Numbered from the stretch's first letter, positions 7,526 to 15,546 are shown. The stretch is 26,525 bases of DNA from JBHELT01 sp046262935 (GCA_046262935.1 JBHELT010000061.1:1-26525), one strand, 5' to 3'. Translations and numbers: made by a program. Notes: a model not told the origin generated them from the sequence alone.

Positions 7526-7547
7526 TTATTGCGATTATAGAAGTGGC
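7521..7547 (-). promoter_or_regulatory. hpt promoter with -10 TATAAT inside a 7-bp inverted repeat, probable operator
   Basis: On the minus strand TATAAT (7534-7539) lies 8 bases before the GTG of hpt, the spacing expected for transcription starting at or next to the start codon. The arms GCCACTT (7541-7547) and AAGTGGC (7521-7527) are perfectly complementary across a 13-base spacer that contains the -10 box; the second arm includes the GTG start codon. A -35 box is not evident. The arrangement fits a repressor operator overlapping the promoter, or a hairpin around the start codon if transcription begins further upstream. Confidence 0.55.
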
Positions 7548-7569
7548 TAGACCTAAGGCGCAGCGTCAG

Positions 7570-9366
7570 TCAGATACGCGTGGCAAGAGATGCGAGCGCC
7601 CAGACGTATACGAGGAGACTGCAAAGTCCAACGATGACTGCTAGAGGTCTGCCATGTGCCAGGACGCGCTTCAAGCCTAGTGCCCTCGCCATGCTCGGCA
7701 ACGCCAGTCCGATCAGAGACGCAGCCAGACTTCCCACGAATATCCCAACGCCCAAGAATGCGGCAGCAGCGAACCTCTGCGTCCAAACCCCGCCGAGGAG
7801 TCCTACCAAAAGACCCAGGAATGCCGAGCTGGCGAAAGCTGCCAGCAGTTCCTGGGTGAGTGCCTCGAGTTGGACCCGCGGCGACAACGGAGAGAGCCCG
7901 AGCGCCCTTGCAAGAGACCAGGTGCCCAGGTCTTGAGCCGAGCGAAGGTAGATCGGCAGTAACCAAGCTCCCGCAGCGACCGTGAGTAAGATCCCCCTCT
8001 GCTGCCGCAGAAGGATGGCTCCAACCAAACCAGCAACTATCGACAGCCCAAAGCCTGTCAGTCGATGCGACGTGACCGAACTTCCTTCGCCGAGATATGT
8101 CCCCGCGATCTCGGATAGATCCTCTGAGGCCTCTTCATCGAAAACATCGACGATGTCGTCGACGGTAACGATCCCGCGCAGGATGTGATCATCGTCAACC
8201 ACCGGAAGCGCCAACAGGTTGTAGCGCGACATATTGCGCGCAACCTCTTCTTGATCGTCCGCAACGTGGGCGGCGATGAGATCGGTCACCATCAGATCGC
8301 TCACCCGACGGCTGGCATGACCCTTCAGCAGATCGCGCAGAGAGATGATCCCTTTCAATCTCGCATCGTCGGAAAGAACGTATGCGTAATAGATGATCTC
8401 GGCGCGCCCAGCTGCTTGAGCTCTTACTTCCGCGATCGCTTCGGCGACGGTGGCGCTTTCATGGATGGAAACGAACGATGGGGTCATCCGTCCGCCAGCG
8501 GTGTCGGGCGGATGACCCAATAGTTCGCGGAGCACCGATGCCTCTTTGAGCCCCATAAGAGCCAACAGTCGCTCTGACTTCTCATAACCGATCGCTCCCA
8601 ATAGGTCCGCAGCTTCGTCGGGAGGCATCGACTCGATGACTTTGCGGGCGCGCTCTTCGCCAAGGACTTCGAGCGCTTCCTTCGAGACCTCCGGCTCGGT
8701 CTCGGCCAAGGTTTCGGCGAGCCTGGCAACCGTCATAACCCGCAGGAACTGTTCCCTGCGTTGCGAGTCGAGTTGATCAAGGATGTCGGCCAGTTCGCTC
8801 GGGCGCAGGTCCCTTAGGATCCGAGTCGAGACCGTAAGTCGCACCTGCTGGCCCTTCTCCTCCAGGGGGGCCACGTAGTTCCAGGCGATCAGGCGGTCCT
8901 TCAGATCGTAGCCGAGCGCATCGCTCAGTTTGGACACAACTTTCTCGGCCCCCAACTGGCGAAGGGCTCCGCGCGCACCAACATCCACCCCAACGACCCT
9001 CAGCCCGCCCCCGGATTCCGAGAGTAGAACGTCATTCACACGAACAACCCGTGCGCCCTCTGTGTCCACGATCTGACGGTCGAGAACCTCGGCCTTTAGC
9101 GGCAGCTGGGAGTGTTCATCGCGCTCAACCACCTGTGGTGCCTTGACCACGAAACCACCGCGATCGCCAACCGATCCGAGTGAACTGGCCGAAACGATAG
9201 GAGCCTGCACACCAAAGAACTCGCGGCCCAGCGGATCCAAGCTAAGGCTGAAACCGATCACTTTCGGAAAACGCGCCCGATCGGTAACCACGTCTTTGAC
9301 GCGACCCAGCCTTCGACCATCAACGTCGAAGACCTTAGTTTTGAGCAATCCAGTAAGCCAGGGCAC
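7570..9366 (-). CDS. MgtE-like membrane protein with N-terminal PRC-barrel-like repeats and CBS pair
   Basis: Protein of 598 residues. Order of parts: two PRC-barrel-like stretches (about 1-75 and 85-165; KVFDVDGRRLGRVKDVV, EVLDRQIVDTEGARVVRV); an MgtE N-type helical domain (about 180-280; DILDQLDSQRREQFL, MPPDEAADLLGAIG); two CBS domains (about 285-410; GRMTPSFVSIHESATVAEAI, LALPVVDDDHILRGIVTVDD); then about five membrane segments. The layout is that of MgtE magnesium channels with extra N-terminal barrels. However, the GGN-x-G-x-Q-like block expected in the second helix reads AAGAWLLPIYLRSAQD, and the Asp-Pro motif expected before the last helix reads LAHGRPLAV, so ion conduction cannot be assumed. 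The GTG start has GAGGAG 6 bases upstream. It follows merR on the same strand. Confidence 0.85.
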   Translation of the reverse strand: MPWLTGLLKTKVFDVDGRRLGRVKDVVTDRARFPKVIGFSLSLDPLGREFFGVQAPIVSASSLGSVGDRGGFVVKAPQVVERDEHSQLPLKAEVLDRQIVDTEGARVVRVNDVLLSESGGGLRVVGVDVGARGALRQLGAEKVVSKLSDALGYDLKDRLIAWNYVAPLEEKGQQVRLTVSTRILRDLRPSELADILDQLDSQRREQFLRVMTVARLAETLAETEPEVSKEALEVLGEERARKVIESMPPDEAADLLGAIGYEKSERLLALMGLKEASVLRELLGHPPDTAGGRMTPSFVSIHESATVAEAIAEVRAQAAGRAEIIYYAYVLSDDARLKGIISLRDLLKGHASRRVSDLMVTDLIAAHVADDQEEVARNMSRYNLLALPVVDDDHILRGIVTVDDIVDVFDEEASEDLSEIAGTYLGEGSSVTSHRLTGFGLSIVAGLVGAILLRQQRGILLTVAAGAWLLPIYLRSAQDLGTWSLARALGLSPLSPRVQLEALTQELLAAFASSAFLGLLVGLLGGVWTQRFAAAAFLGVGIFVGSLAASLIGLALPSMARALGLKRVLAHGRPLAVIVGLCSLLVYVWALASLATRI

Positions 9367-9411
9367 GCGCGTCTCCTCGGTCCGAACGGTCGGATACCCA
9401 GCGAGCGGCGG

Positions 9412-10173
9412 TTAACTATGCAGGTAATCGCGCAGGCTGGACTTGAGAAGCAGATGTTTGAGTCGCTTGGAGAGTTTGGCAAGTTCCATCATCGACTGCG
9501 CGGCCTGTCTGCCGCCCTCGCCTCCCCTGCTCAAAGGAACCAGCACCTGCTGGAAGAGTGCCGACTCTTTGTCGGCGAAGTTCTTATACATGCGCAAGTG
9601 GCGCGCATGTATCCCGTACTTGGCGAAATCCTTCGACAGTTTCGCGGCGACCAGATCATCCTCGTCGTAATAGACATCGCCATCATCGAGCCGGTGCGAG
9701 TCGACGAGCCCGAACTCTTCGAGTTCTTGGATCCGGTCTTCGTCGAGCCCGCTCGAAGAAGCCAGTTGGGCAAGGGTCATCGACAGCCCACCGTCGAAGG
9801 TTCCGAAATCCTCATCTTCGCTTTGGACGGGGACCGACACCGCGACGGCCTCTTCCTTGCTTGCGGGCGCTTGCGGGGCGATAACTTCGGCCCCCTCAGA
9901 CGGGTCGAAATGCTCCATCCGTTTGCGGATGACCTTGAGCGGCATGAAGTGATCCCGTTGGAGCCTTAGGATGTATCGCAGGCGCGCAACGTCATTCGGA
10001 TAGAACTTGCGGTAGCCCGACGGGGTCCTTTCGGGCTCGATCAGACCCTCGGTCTCGAGGAATCTGATCTTGGAGATGGTGATGTCCGTGAATTCCTGGG
10101 ATAGGTCCTTCAGAACCTCACCGATGCTCATGTATGCCTTCGTGGAGCGCTCCCCCACTCGCGATGCGCTCAT
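9412..10173 (-). CDS. MerR-family transcriptional regulator (Rv1828-like)
   Basis: Regulator of 253 residues. The N-terminal winged helix reads SIGEVLKDLSQEFTDITISK (from residue 16), then FLETEGLIEPERTPSGYRKF and DVARLRYILRLQRDHFMPLKVI. The C-terminal half holds a second helix-turn-helix-like block (MTLAQLASSSGLDEDRIQEL) and a long helical domain, as in M. tuberculosis Rv1828. No metal-binding cysteines are present. The ATG at 10173 overlaps the FHA stop by 4 bases (ATGA); a second in-frame ATG at residue 15 is directly before the conserved domain and is an alternative. Coupling to the FHA gene is the same order as in mycobacteria (Rv1827-Rv1828). Confidence 0.93.
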   Translation of the reverse strand: MSASRVGERSTKAYMSIGEVLKDLSQEFTDITISKIRFLETEGLIEPERTPSGYRKFYPNDVARLRYILRLQRDHFMPLKVIRKRMEHFDPSEGAEVIAPQAPASKEEAVAVSVPVQSEDEDFGTFDGGLSMTLAQLASSSGLDEDRIQELEEFGLVDSHRLDDGDVYYDEDDLVAAKLSKDFAKYGIHARHLRMYKNFADKESALFQQVLVPLSRGGEGGRQAAQSMMELAKLSKRLKHLLLKSSLRDYLHS

Positions 10174-10646
10174 ACCGATGGGGCGCCTTCGGTGAAGAAC
10201 ACCAACCGAAACTTGCCGATCTGCACCTCGTCACCGTTGGACAGGGGGCCTTTCTCGACCCTTTCACGGTTGACGAATGTGCCATTCAGGCTCCCAACGT
10301 CGTGGATGCGGAACCCCGATTCATCACGGGTTATCTCGGCATGCTTGCGCGAGACGGTTACGTCGTCGAGAAATATGTCGCTTGCGGGCGAGCGGCCACA
10401 AGTTACCAGGTCCTTGTCGAGCGTGAACCTGGTCCCAGCCTCCGGCCCCTTGCGAATGACGACGATGGCCTTACCCTCTTCGAGCTCGTCAACCGGGATT
10501 GATACTTCTTCCCCAGGTTCGGATTCACCCTCTGGCATGAAGGTGATGGTGGTGTCGGCCTGGCTGTCGGGTTGAAGCGTTGCACCGCAAGCACTGCAGA
10601 AATTTGAGCCCTCGGGGTTTCGGTGCCCGCAATTGTGACAGTACAT
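10170..10646 (-). CDS. FHA-domain protein with N-terminal zinc ribbon (GarA/OdhI-like)
   Basis: Phosphothreonine-binding regulator of 158 residues. The N-terminus is a zinc ribbon with cysteines 3, 6, 17 and 20 (MYCHNCGHRN, NFCSACG). A flexible acidic linker follows and contains ADTTITF (T32/T33), placed like the threonine pair of GarA that is phosphorylated by PknB and PknG. The FHA domain covers about 60-150, with the phospho-binding residues in TCGRSPASD (82-90), VSRKHAEI (98-105) and GSLNGTFVN. Known GarA and OdhI inhibit 2-oxoglutarate dehydrogenase when unphosphorylated; a comparable role here is inference. GarA lacks the zinc ribbon. The ATG has AGGAGG 5 bases upstream. The gene is next to the lipM-like and gcvH genes. 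Confidence 0.92.
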   Translation of the reverse strand: MYCHNCGHRNPEGSNFCSACGATLQPDSQADTTITFMPEGESEPGEEVSIPVDELEEGKAIVVIRKGPEAGTRFTLDKDLVTCGRSPASDIFLDDVTVSRKHAEITRDESGFRIHDVGSLNGTFVNRERVEKGPLSNGDEVQIGKFRLVFFTEGAPSV

Positions 10647-10671
10647 CTGGCCTCCTGAAGGCTTACCGGTT

Positions 10672-11499
10672 TCAACCTGACTCTAAAGCATAACTAGAGG
10701 GTTCGGCAACCGGGGTCGGTTGATCACGCTGTGTTTCAATCACGGTCCAGCGCGCAGGCTCGTCGGGCACGCTTCGATGGGCCGACATCAAAGACTCAAC
10801 CATCACAGCCTCGGCCGCAGCTAGGTCGGGTGAAGGATCGTTGGCGACGGCCCCAAAGGTTGCCGCGAACCCCGAGGCGATGGCACTCATCACAAGAGCT
10901 TGAGAGGCGCCTGGCGCTAAGGCCCCCAGGTGCGTAGACGAGTCTTGCTCATCATGCCTAAGCAGCCAGCGGGTAAGAGCCCTGCAATCGGTCATGGGGA
11001 TGGACCCGTGCTGAAGTAGCCATCCTCTTCGTCGTACCTGGGCACTCCCGCAGATCTTGCGTCCGCCGATCGATATGTCTGCTCCCGTTGGCCTTGAGAA
11101 GCAAGCGAGAGCGTCGGCCGGACCTGCATGCTGTGACACCTGGGCATCTAGCCCGAGGTGCTCGAAGGCTCTCAAAAGAGCATCGGCGATCCACATGTAC
11201 GTCCGGGTGGTTGAGCCTCCTGGGTCGGGGGCAACGAACGAGTAGGTGACATCACCGCGGTGCACGACTGCCCCCCCTCCCGTCGGCCGCCTGACCATGT
11301 CCAGTCCCATCATGCTCGCCCGTTCCAGCGTTCCTGCGGGCAAAGTCATATTCGACCCCAGGGAAAGGGTTGGATCGGCCCAGGTGTAAACCCGAAGTTT
11401 GGGTTCGGTGTCTTCGAAAAGGATCGAACATTCCAGCATCGCCTCATCGATCGCCATGTTTTCGACGGCCCCAGCGAGCGACGGCTCGATCAGGCGCAT
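10672..11499 (-). CDS. Lipoyl/octanoyl transferase, LipM-like (biotin/lipoate A/B ligase family)
   Basis: Enzyme of 275 residues of the biotinyl/lipoyl ligase fold. Hallmarks are AVENMAIDEAML (11-22), RRPTGGGAVVHRGDVTYSF (70-88), ACFSRPTG with C133, and GGRKICGSAQVRRRGWLLQH with K148 (145-164). The Cys in the ACF motif marks the cysteine-dependent octanoyltransferases LipM/LipL, whereas LplA ligases use ATP and lack it. The gene starts 4 bases after gcvH, and LipM of Bacillus octanoylates GcvH, so transfer of octanoyl from acyl carrier protein to GcvH is the likely job. The last 60 residues are less conserved. No lipoyl synthase (lipA) is in the window. A lipoate-protein ligase role is the main alternative. 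Confidence 0.85.
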   Translation of the reverse strand: MRLIEPSLAGAVENMAIDEAMLECSILFEDTEPKLRVYTWADPTLSLGSNMTLPAGTLERASMMGLDMVRRPTGGGAVVHRGDVTYSFVAPDPGGSTTRTYMWIADALLRAFEHLGLDAQVSQHAGPADALACFSRPTGADISIGGRKICGSAQVRRRGWLLQHGSIPMTDCRALTRWLLRHDEQDSSTHLGALAPGASQALVMSAIASGFAATFGAVANDPSPDLAAAEAVMVESLMSAHRSVPDEPARWTVIETQRDQPTPVAEPSSYALESG

Positions 11500-11503
11500 G
11501 TGG

Positions 11504-11908
11504 TCACACCCCTCCGGCTTCTTCTTCCAAGAACTTCAGATAGGTATCAGCGTCCATCAGTTGTTCCAGGTCGCCCGAGTCCGCTGGTTCGATGACCAAC
11601 AGCCACCCAAGGCCGTAAGGGTCCTGGTTGACCACTGCCGGGTTATCTGTGCACTCCGAATTGATCTCAACTACCTTCCCGCTCAGCGGCGAATAGATGT
11701 CAGACACGGATTTCGTCGATTCGACCTCACCAAGCGGCTGGCCTGCGGTAAGAGCGGCACCCTGCTCCGGCAGGTCGAGGTAAACGACATCGCCAAGCTG
11801 TTCCTGTGCGAAATCGGTGATCCCAACCGTCACACGTCCATCAGCGCCGAGCCTGGCCCACTCATGCTCTTTGGTGTAGCGAAGTTCGTTGGGGACGTTA
11901 GTCATCAT
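11504..11908 (-). CDS. gcvH: Glycine cleavage system H protein
   Basis: Lipoylated carrier that shuttles the aminomethyl arm between P, T and L proteins. The 134 residues are of normal length. The lipoyl-lysine is K66 in GEVESTKSVSDIYSPLSG, and the N-terminal YTKEHEWARL and the C-terminal GWLLVIEPAD blocks are typical. It begins with two consecutive ATG codons directly after GGAGG; the second (11905) has the more workable spacing, so M2 may be the real start. It is separated from gcvT and gcvPA/PB by about 6 kb but is on the same strand and adjoins the LipM-like gene that probably modifies it. Confidence 0.97.
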   Translation of the reverse strand: MMTNVPNELRYTKEHEWARLGADGRVTVGITDFAQEQLGDVVYLDLPEQGAALTAGQPLGEVESTKSVSDIYSPLSGKVVEINSECTDNPAVVNQDPYGLGWLLVIEPADSGDLEQLMDADTYLKFLEEEAGGV

Positions 11909-11999
11909 TCCTCCAGTTGGTTAGATCGAGCTGGCGAAGGTCAGCCGGCCACATCTTCGACAATCCGGTACGTGAACGCAAACGGGCGCCCGCCGGCCC

Positions 12000-12584
12000 C
12001 TATCGGGCACCTCGCGACACTTTTGTTATCTCAGCGACATACATCGCACCAGCGATCCAGTAGAAGACAGCGCCTGCCATGAGGAACCAAAGTGACATGG
12101 TGCGCAAAAGAACGGCAGATGTGCCGGTTAGAACGAGACTCAGCATCGCCCAACCCATACCGAAATAGATAAGCAAAGTAGCCCCTTTGCCTACGATATT
12201 GACCGCGATGCGCGGCATCCCTCGCACCTCCAGGATGGGAAACCCGATGGCAACCAGCAGATCGCGAAGCAAGATGGCAGCTGCAACTGGCCAGGCGACG
12301 ATGCCTCTGAAAGCGAAAAGCAACATGACCACCACGATCGCGATGCGGTCGGCGACCGGATCGATCAACTTGCCAAGAACACTCACCTGCCCGATGCGTC
12401 GAGCCACGAACCCATCGACCCAATCGGTCGATCCGATGATGAACAGAACGGTAAGCGCGGTGCGATCGTTCTTGCCGCTTACGAAGAGCCATCCAAATAT
12501 GGGTACGAGCGCTAAGCGCGTGAAACTGATCACGTTTGGGACCGTGAATACTTTCTTCGAGACAACCTCAGTACCGTTGGTCAT
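12000..12584 (-). CDS. CDP-alcohol phosphatidyltransferase (phosphatidylglycerophosphate synthase-like)
   Basis: Membrane enzyme of 194 residues that exchanges the CMP of CDP-diacylglycerol for an alcohol phosphate. The CDP-alcohol signature D-x2-D-G-x2-A-R-x8-G-x3-D-x3-D is complete in DWVDGFVARRIGQVSVLGKL followed by IDPVADR. The N-terminal VPNVISFTRLALVPIFGWLF is the usual first membrane helix, and several more hydrophobic segments follow. This fits PgsA (glycerol-3-phosphate acceptor) or a related enzyme such as a cardiolipin synthase of the same family; the acceptor cannot be decided by eye. A pgsA gene (Rv1822) also lies near gcvH in M. tuberculosis. The ATG has only a weak ribosome site. 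The gene is divergent from the kinase at 12810. Confidence 0.88.
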   Translation of the reverse strand: MTNGTEVVSKKVFTVPNVISFTRLALVPIFGWLFVSGKNDRTALTVLFIIGSTDWVDGFVARRIGQVSVLGKLIDPVADRIAIVVVMLLFAFRGIVAWPVAAAILLRDLLVAIGFPILEVRGMPRIAVNIVGKGATLLIYFGMGWAMLSLVLTGTSAVLLRTMSLWFLMAGAVFYWIAGAMYVAEITKVSRGAR

Positions 12585-12736
12585 GTGAGGTACCGAATGA
12601 AGCTCACCGCGCGCGGCGACCGTTCAGGCGACTTGGACGCAGGCAATCAAGGTCCTCTCTTGGCTCTGTTGGCGCAAGGAGACTACCGCGTGCTGAGGGA
12701 TTTCCTAGTCACACGAGAACACCGAAATAGCCACCA

Positions 12737-12765
12737 TTGACTATCAATCCGCCATATGGGCTAAC
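12737..12765 (+). promoter_or_regulatory. Weak candidate promoter for the sensor kinase
   Basis: TTGACT (12737-12742) is followed after 17 bases by GCTAAC (12760-12765), in the 225-base divergent gap between the pgsA-like gene and the kinase. The -35 box is good and the -10 box is poor. A purine-rich AGAAGGGGG lies 13 bases before the ATG at 12810, which is rather far for a ribosome site. The rest of the gap shows no open reading frame or strong hairpin. Confidence 0.3.
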
Positions 12766-12809
12766 CGAAGTAGGCATGAAGGACCTTAGAAGGGGGACTT
12801 CGCAGCGCG

Positions 12810-14840
12810 ATGGTTCTGTGGGGAGTTCAATACCTTGTCGCCGGGGCTTACATCGCTCTGGCCTTGACCACGTTCGCCAGGTTCATCCGCCACCCTGACC
12901 GAGCCCATGGTTTTCTGGCCATGGGGATCGGGATGCTTGGCCTAACCGCGGTTTTCGCCCGCACCAACGATCTGCTTGGTTATCGAAGCCAGGCACTCGA
13001 AGGGCTCAGCGTGCTGAGCTTCCTAGCCTCAGGCGTCGGATTGATGCTCCTTCGAGATCACGTGCTCGCGTATTCCAAGCGGAGTCTGAGATTGATGGCT
13101 GGCATCCCAGTCGCGATCGCTCTGGCAAATGTCTTCGCACCTTTGCCTGCAGGATCGGGTGTCACTTACCAAGACTCGAATCTCGTCGCTGAGTTGTCGG
13201 TGATCTGCGCCTGGGGCATCTGCGCCACCGAACCCGCGATCCGCTTCTGGTTTGCCTCGAAGACGCTGCCAAGTGTGCAAAAGGCGCGGGTTCGATGCCT
13301 AAGCGTCGGCTACATAGGCATATTCGCCGTCCTACTTTCGGCGGTAGCCGTTGGCCCAACGGGACAAGGCCCCTTCCTTTCGACACTTTATGTTGTCGCG
13401 CTTGCATTCGCCGTGCTTTTGTACCTTGCATTCGTGGGGCCCAGATGGCTGCGCACGCTGTGGCAAAGATCAGAAGAGTCGGCCCTAGCCGACACATGGG
13501 AAGATCTGATACTGGCTGCCCTCTCTACGCGAGAATTGGCCGAAGGGGCCTTGGATTGGGCCGTTCGATTGGTGGGCGGCGAAGGTGGGGTGGTTTTCGA
13601 TGAGCGTGGCCATGTGGTCGCGTTGTCTGCGATCGGTGGATCGATAGCTCAAGAGATCAAGCCTCGTATCCCGCAAAACTTGCAGCGGGCCGAGGTGATC
13701 GCAGGGTCCCCTCCGCTGATTGGGGTGCCACTCCAGCGCGGGGCCGGTTCTTGGTACCTGGTGATAATGGCTGGGCCCTTCACTCCTTTGTTTGGATCTC
13801 ACGAGATCGAACGTTTGAGGAGGTATTCCGGCTGGCTCAGCGTCGCTTTCGATCGCGTCCAGCTGATCGAGGATCTGGGCCGCAGAACCAAAGAACTGGA
13901 CGAAGCGCAGCGCATAGGCAATATCGGCAGCTGGACCTGGGAAGTCGGAAAGGATCACTTGCGTCTCTCCCAGGAGTCGATGCGGATCTTCGGCATCAGT
14001 GACCCCGGCGATGTTTGCGATTACGGTTCACTACTTGGTCATGTGCATCCCGATGATCGCGCTCGATTCGATCTGCAGCTCCGTGACTCTTTACGGGATG
14101 GGACCGATTTCTGCATTGGGCATCGGATACTCAGGGCCGACGGAGAGGTTCGGACAGTCCAAACACGAGGCATGATCAAGGATCCGAATAACGACCACGA
14201 CTTGCGTTTGACCGGAACATGCGAAGACATCACCGAATCGAGGCACTCGGAATTACTGGCCGGTCAGTTAGCTGCCATCGTGTCGTCTTCCGAAGACGCG
14301 ATCATCAGTTATGACCTCGATGGAGTGATCGTCAGTTGGAACCACGGGGCTGAATCACTCTACGGATACACCGCTGAAGAAGCGATCGGCAGGTACTTCG
14401 GGTTCTTGCTGCCATTGGAAGCACAAAACAGTTACAAGATGATGCTCGACCGCGTGGTCTCCGGTCAAAGCCTACACGTTGATGACAAGCGCGTTCGTCA
14501 CGATGGAAAAGTGCTTGACGTTTCGGTCACCATGTTTCCAATCATCGACTCACACGGCAGAGTCACGGGTGTTTCTGGTATAGCGCGCGACATCGGCCCG
14601 CGCAAGAAGGCAGAAACAGGATTGAAGCGCGCCCTGGCCAAGGAACGTGATGCACTCATGGAATTGCGAAGGGTCGATGAATTGAAGTCGGATTTCCTAT
14701 CCACGGTGTCGCACGAGATCAGGACGCCGCTTACTACTATCAAGGGTATGAGCCACACCTCATGCAGCATTGGGACCGCCTCGAAGACGATCGCAGGAAA
14801 GACATGGTTTCAAGGGTCGTTGCGAAAGCGGAGTTGCTAG
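12810..14840 (+). pseudogene. Membrane sensor histidine kinase, N-terminal part, frameshifted after the phospho-acceptor His
   Basis: Sensor of a two-component system. Residues 1-210 are hydrophobic with about seven membrane segments (7TM-type sensor region). A GAF-like segment lies at about 225-355, a first PAS/PAC at about 365-460 (IGNIGSWTWEVGK, VHPDDRARFD), a second PAS at about 475-595 (IVSSSEDAIISYDLDGVI, GYTAEEAIGRYFG), then a coiled linker. The HisKA box STVSHEIRTPL carries H635 (codon 14712-14714). The frame remains normal to TTIKG and then runs into unrelated residues and a stop at 14838. The rest of the kinase continues in another frame, so one base appears to be missing in the GGG at 14744-14746. 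This is either a recent inactivating mutation or a sequencing or assembly error. No response regulator gene is adjacent. Confidence 0.85.
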
Positions 14841-15412
14841 ACCACCTGATCTCGGACCTGCTCGACTTCGGTTCGCTGGAAAGGGGTAAGTTGAGGATCG
14901 ATGTTGGACCCATGCTCTTGAAGCCCCTGGTACTGCGGGTGATCGGGTCCGAGGACGGCCGGGTTTCCGCGCACGAGATCCACGTCAACATCGATGATGA
15001 CTTCGTGGTGAATGCAGATCCAGATGCATTCGGGCGAGTGTTAAGCAACCTTCTTACGAACGCTGCCAAATTCTCTGCCGCTGGCAGTCCGATAACCATC
15101 GATGCTTCCAGGACCGGCGAGGATGTTGTTGTCAGCGTCACAGACACAGGGATCGGCATCCCGGTCGATGAACGGGCGAACATCTTCGAGCGCTTCTATC
15201 GGGTGTCGCGCGGCGAACGTGCTGCCCCCGGGACCGGGGTCGGTCTTGCTATCGCAAAAGACTTCGTCGAGGCTCAAGGGGGCCAGATCTGGGTTGCAGA
15301 GCCAGTTCACGCAAAGGGAACGACGATCAGCTTCACACTGCCTTTGGTGCGTGACGGGGCTGACGATGAATCCGCAACATCTACACCCACCAAAACATCA
15401 TCATTGGCATGA
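14747..15412 (+). pseudogene. Sensor histidine kinase, C-terminal part (dimerisation helix and HATPase), continuation of the frameshifted gene
   Basis: This frame picks up exactly where the upstream frame fails: YEPHLMQHWDRLEDDRR continues the first HisKA helix after TIKG, and AKAELLDHLISDLLDFGSL forms the second helix. The ATP-binding domain is complete, with the N box NLLTNAAKFSAAG, the G1 box DTGIGIPVD, the F box IFERFYRV and the G2 box GTGVGLAIAKDF. Coding quality is undiminished up to the stop, so the break is probably recent or artificial. On its own it lacks the phospho-acceptor histidine and cannot act as a kinase by itself. Its first ATG (14762) has no ribosome site. Confidence 0.85.
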
Positions 15413-15471
15413 AACTTTCGTCAGGCTGACAGCAATCTGCTGCGCGACTTCGAGCTCGATCCAAACAAGAA

Positions 15472-15499
15472 CTATCAGCCGAGTGGCATGGGGTGATAG
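15472..15499. terminator. Imperfect hairpin between convergent kinase and tRNA-Pro
   Basis: CTATCA (15472-15477) and TGATAG (15494-15499) pair perfectly, with two more G-C pairs possible inside after one mismatch. It lies between the kinase end (plus strand) and the tRNA 3' end (minus strand), where a terminator is needed. There is no T-tract on either side, so intrinsic termination is doubtful. Confidence 0.25.
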
Positions 15500-15501
15500 G
15501 T

Positions 15502-15546
15502 GTCCACTATGCTCCGCGACATCCGTCCACGATGCCCCGCGACATC
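15502..15546. repeat. Two tandem 22-nt near-identical repeats beside the tRNA-Pro 3' end
   Basis: Copies at 15502-15523 and 15525-15546 begin GTCCAC, end CCGCGACATC and differ at 2 of 22 positions, with one base between them (period 23). The second copy ends 7 bases from the tRNA 3' end at 15554. Only two copies exist, so this is not a CRISPR array. Confidence 0.85.

Noticed and set aside
14735..14765. Programmed -1 ribosomal frameshift in the kinase gene
   Set aside because: The site TCAAGGGTATG is not an X-XXY-YYZ slippery heptamer and no strong downstream hairpin was seen; a missing base explains it more simply.
15502..15546. CRISPR array
   Set aside because: Only two copies, no unique spacers of regular length and no cas genes.
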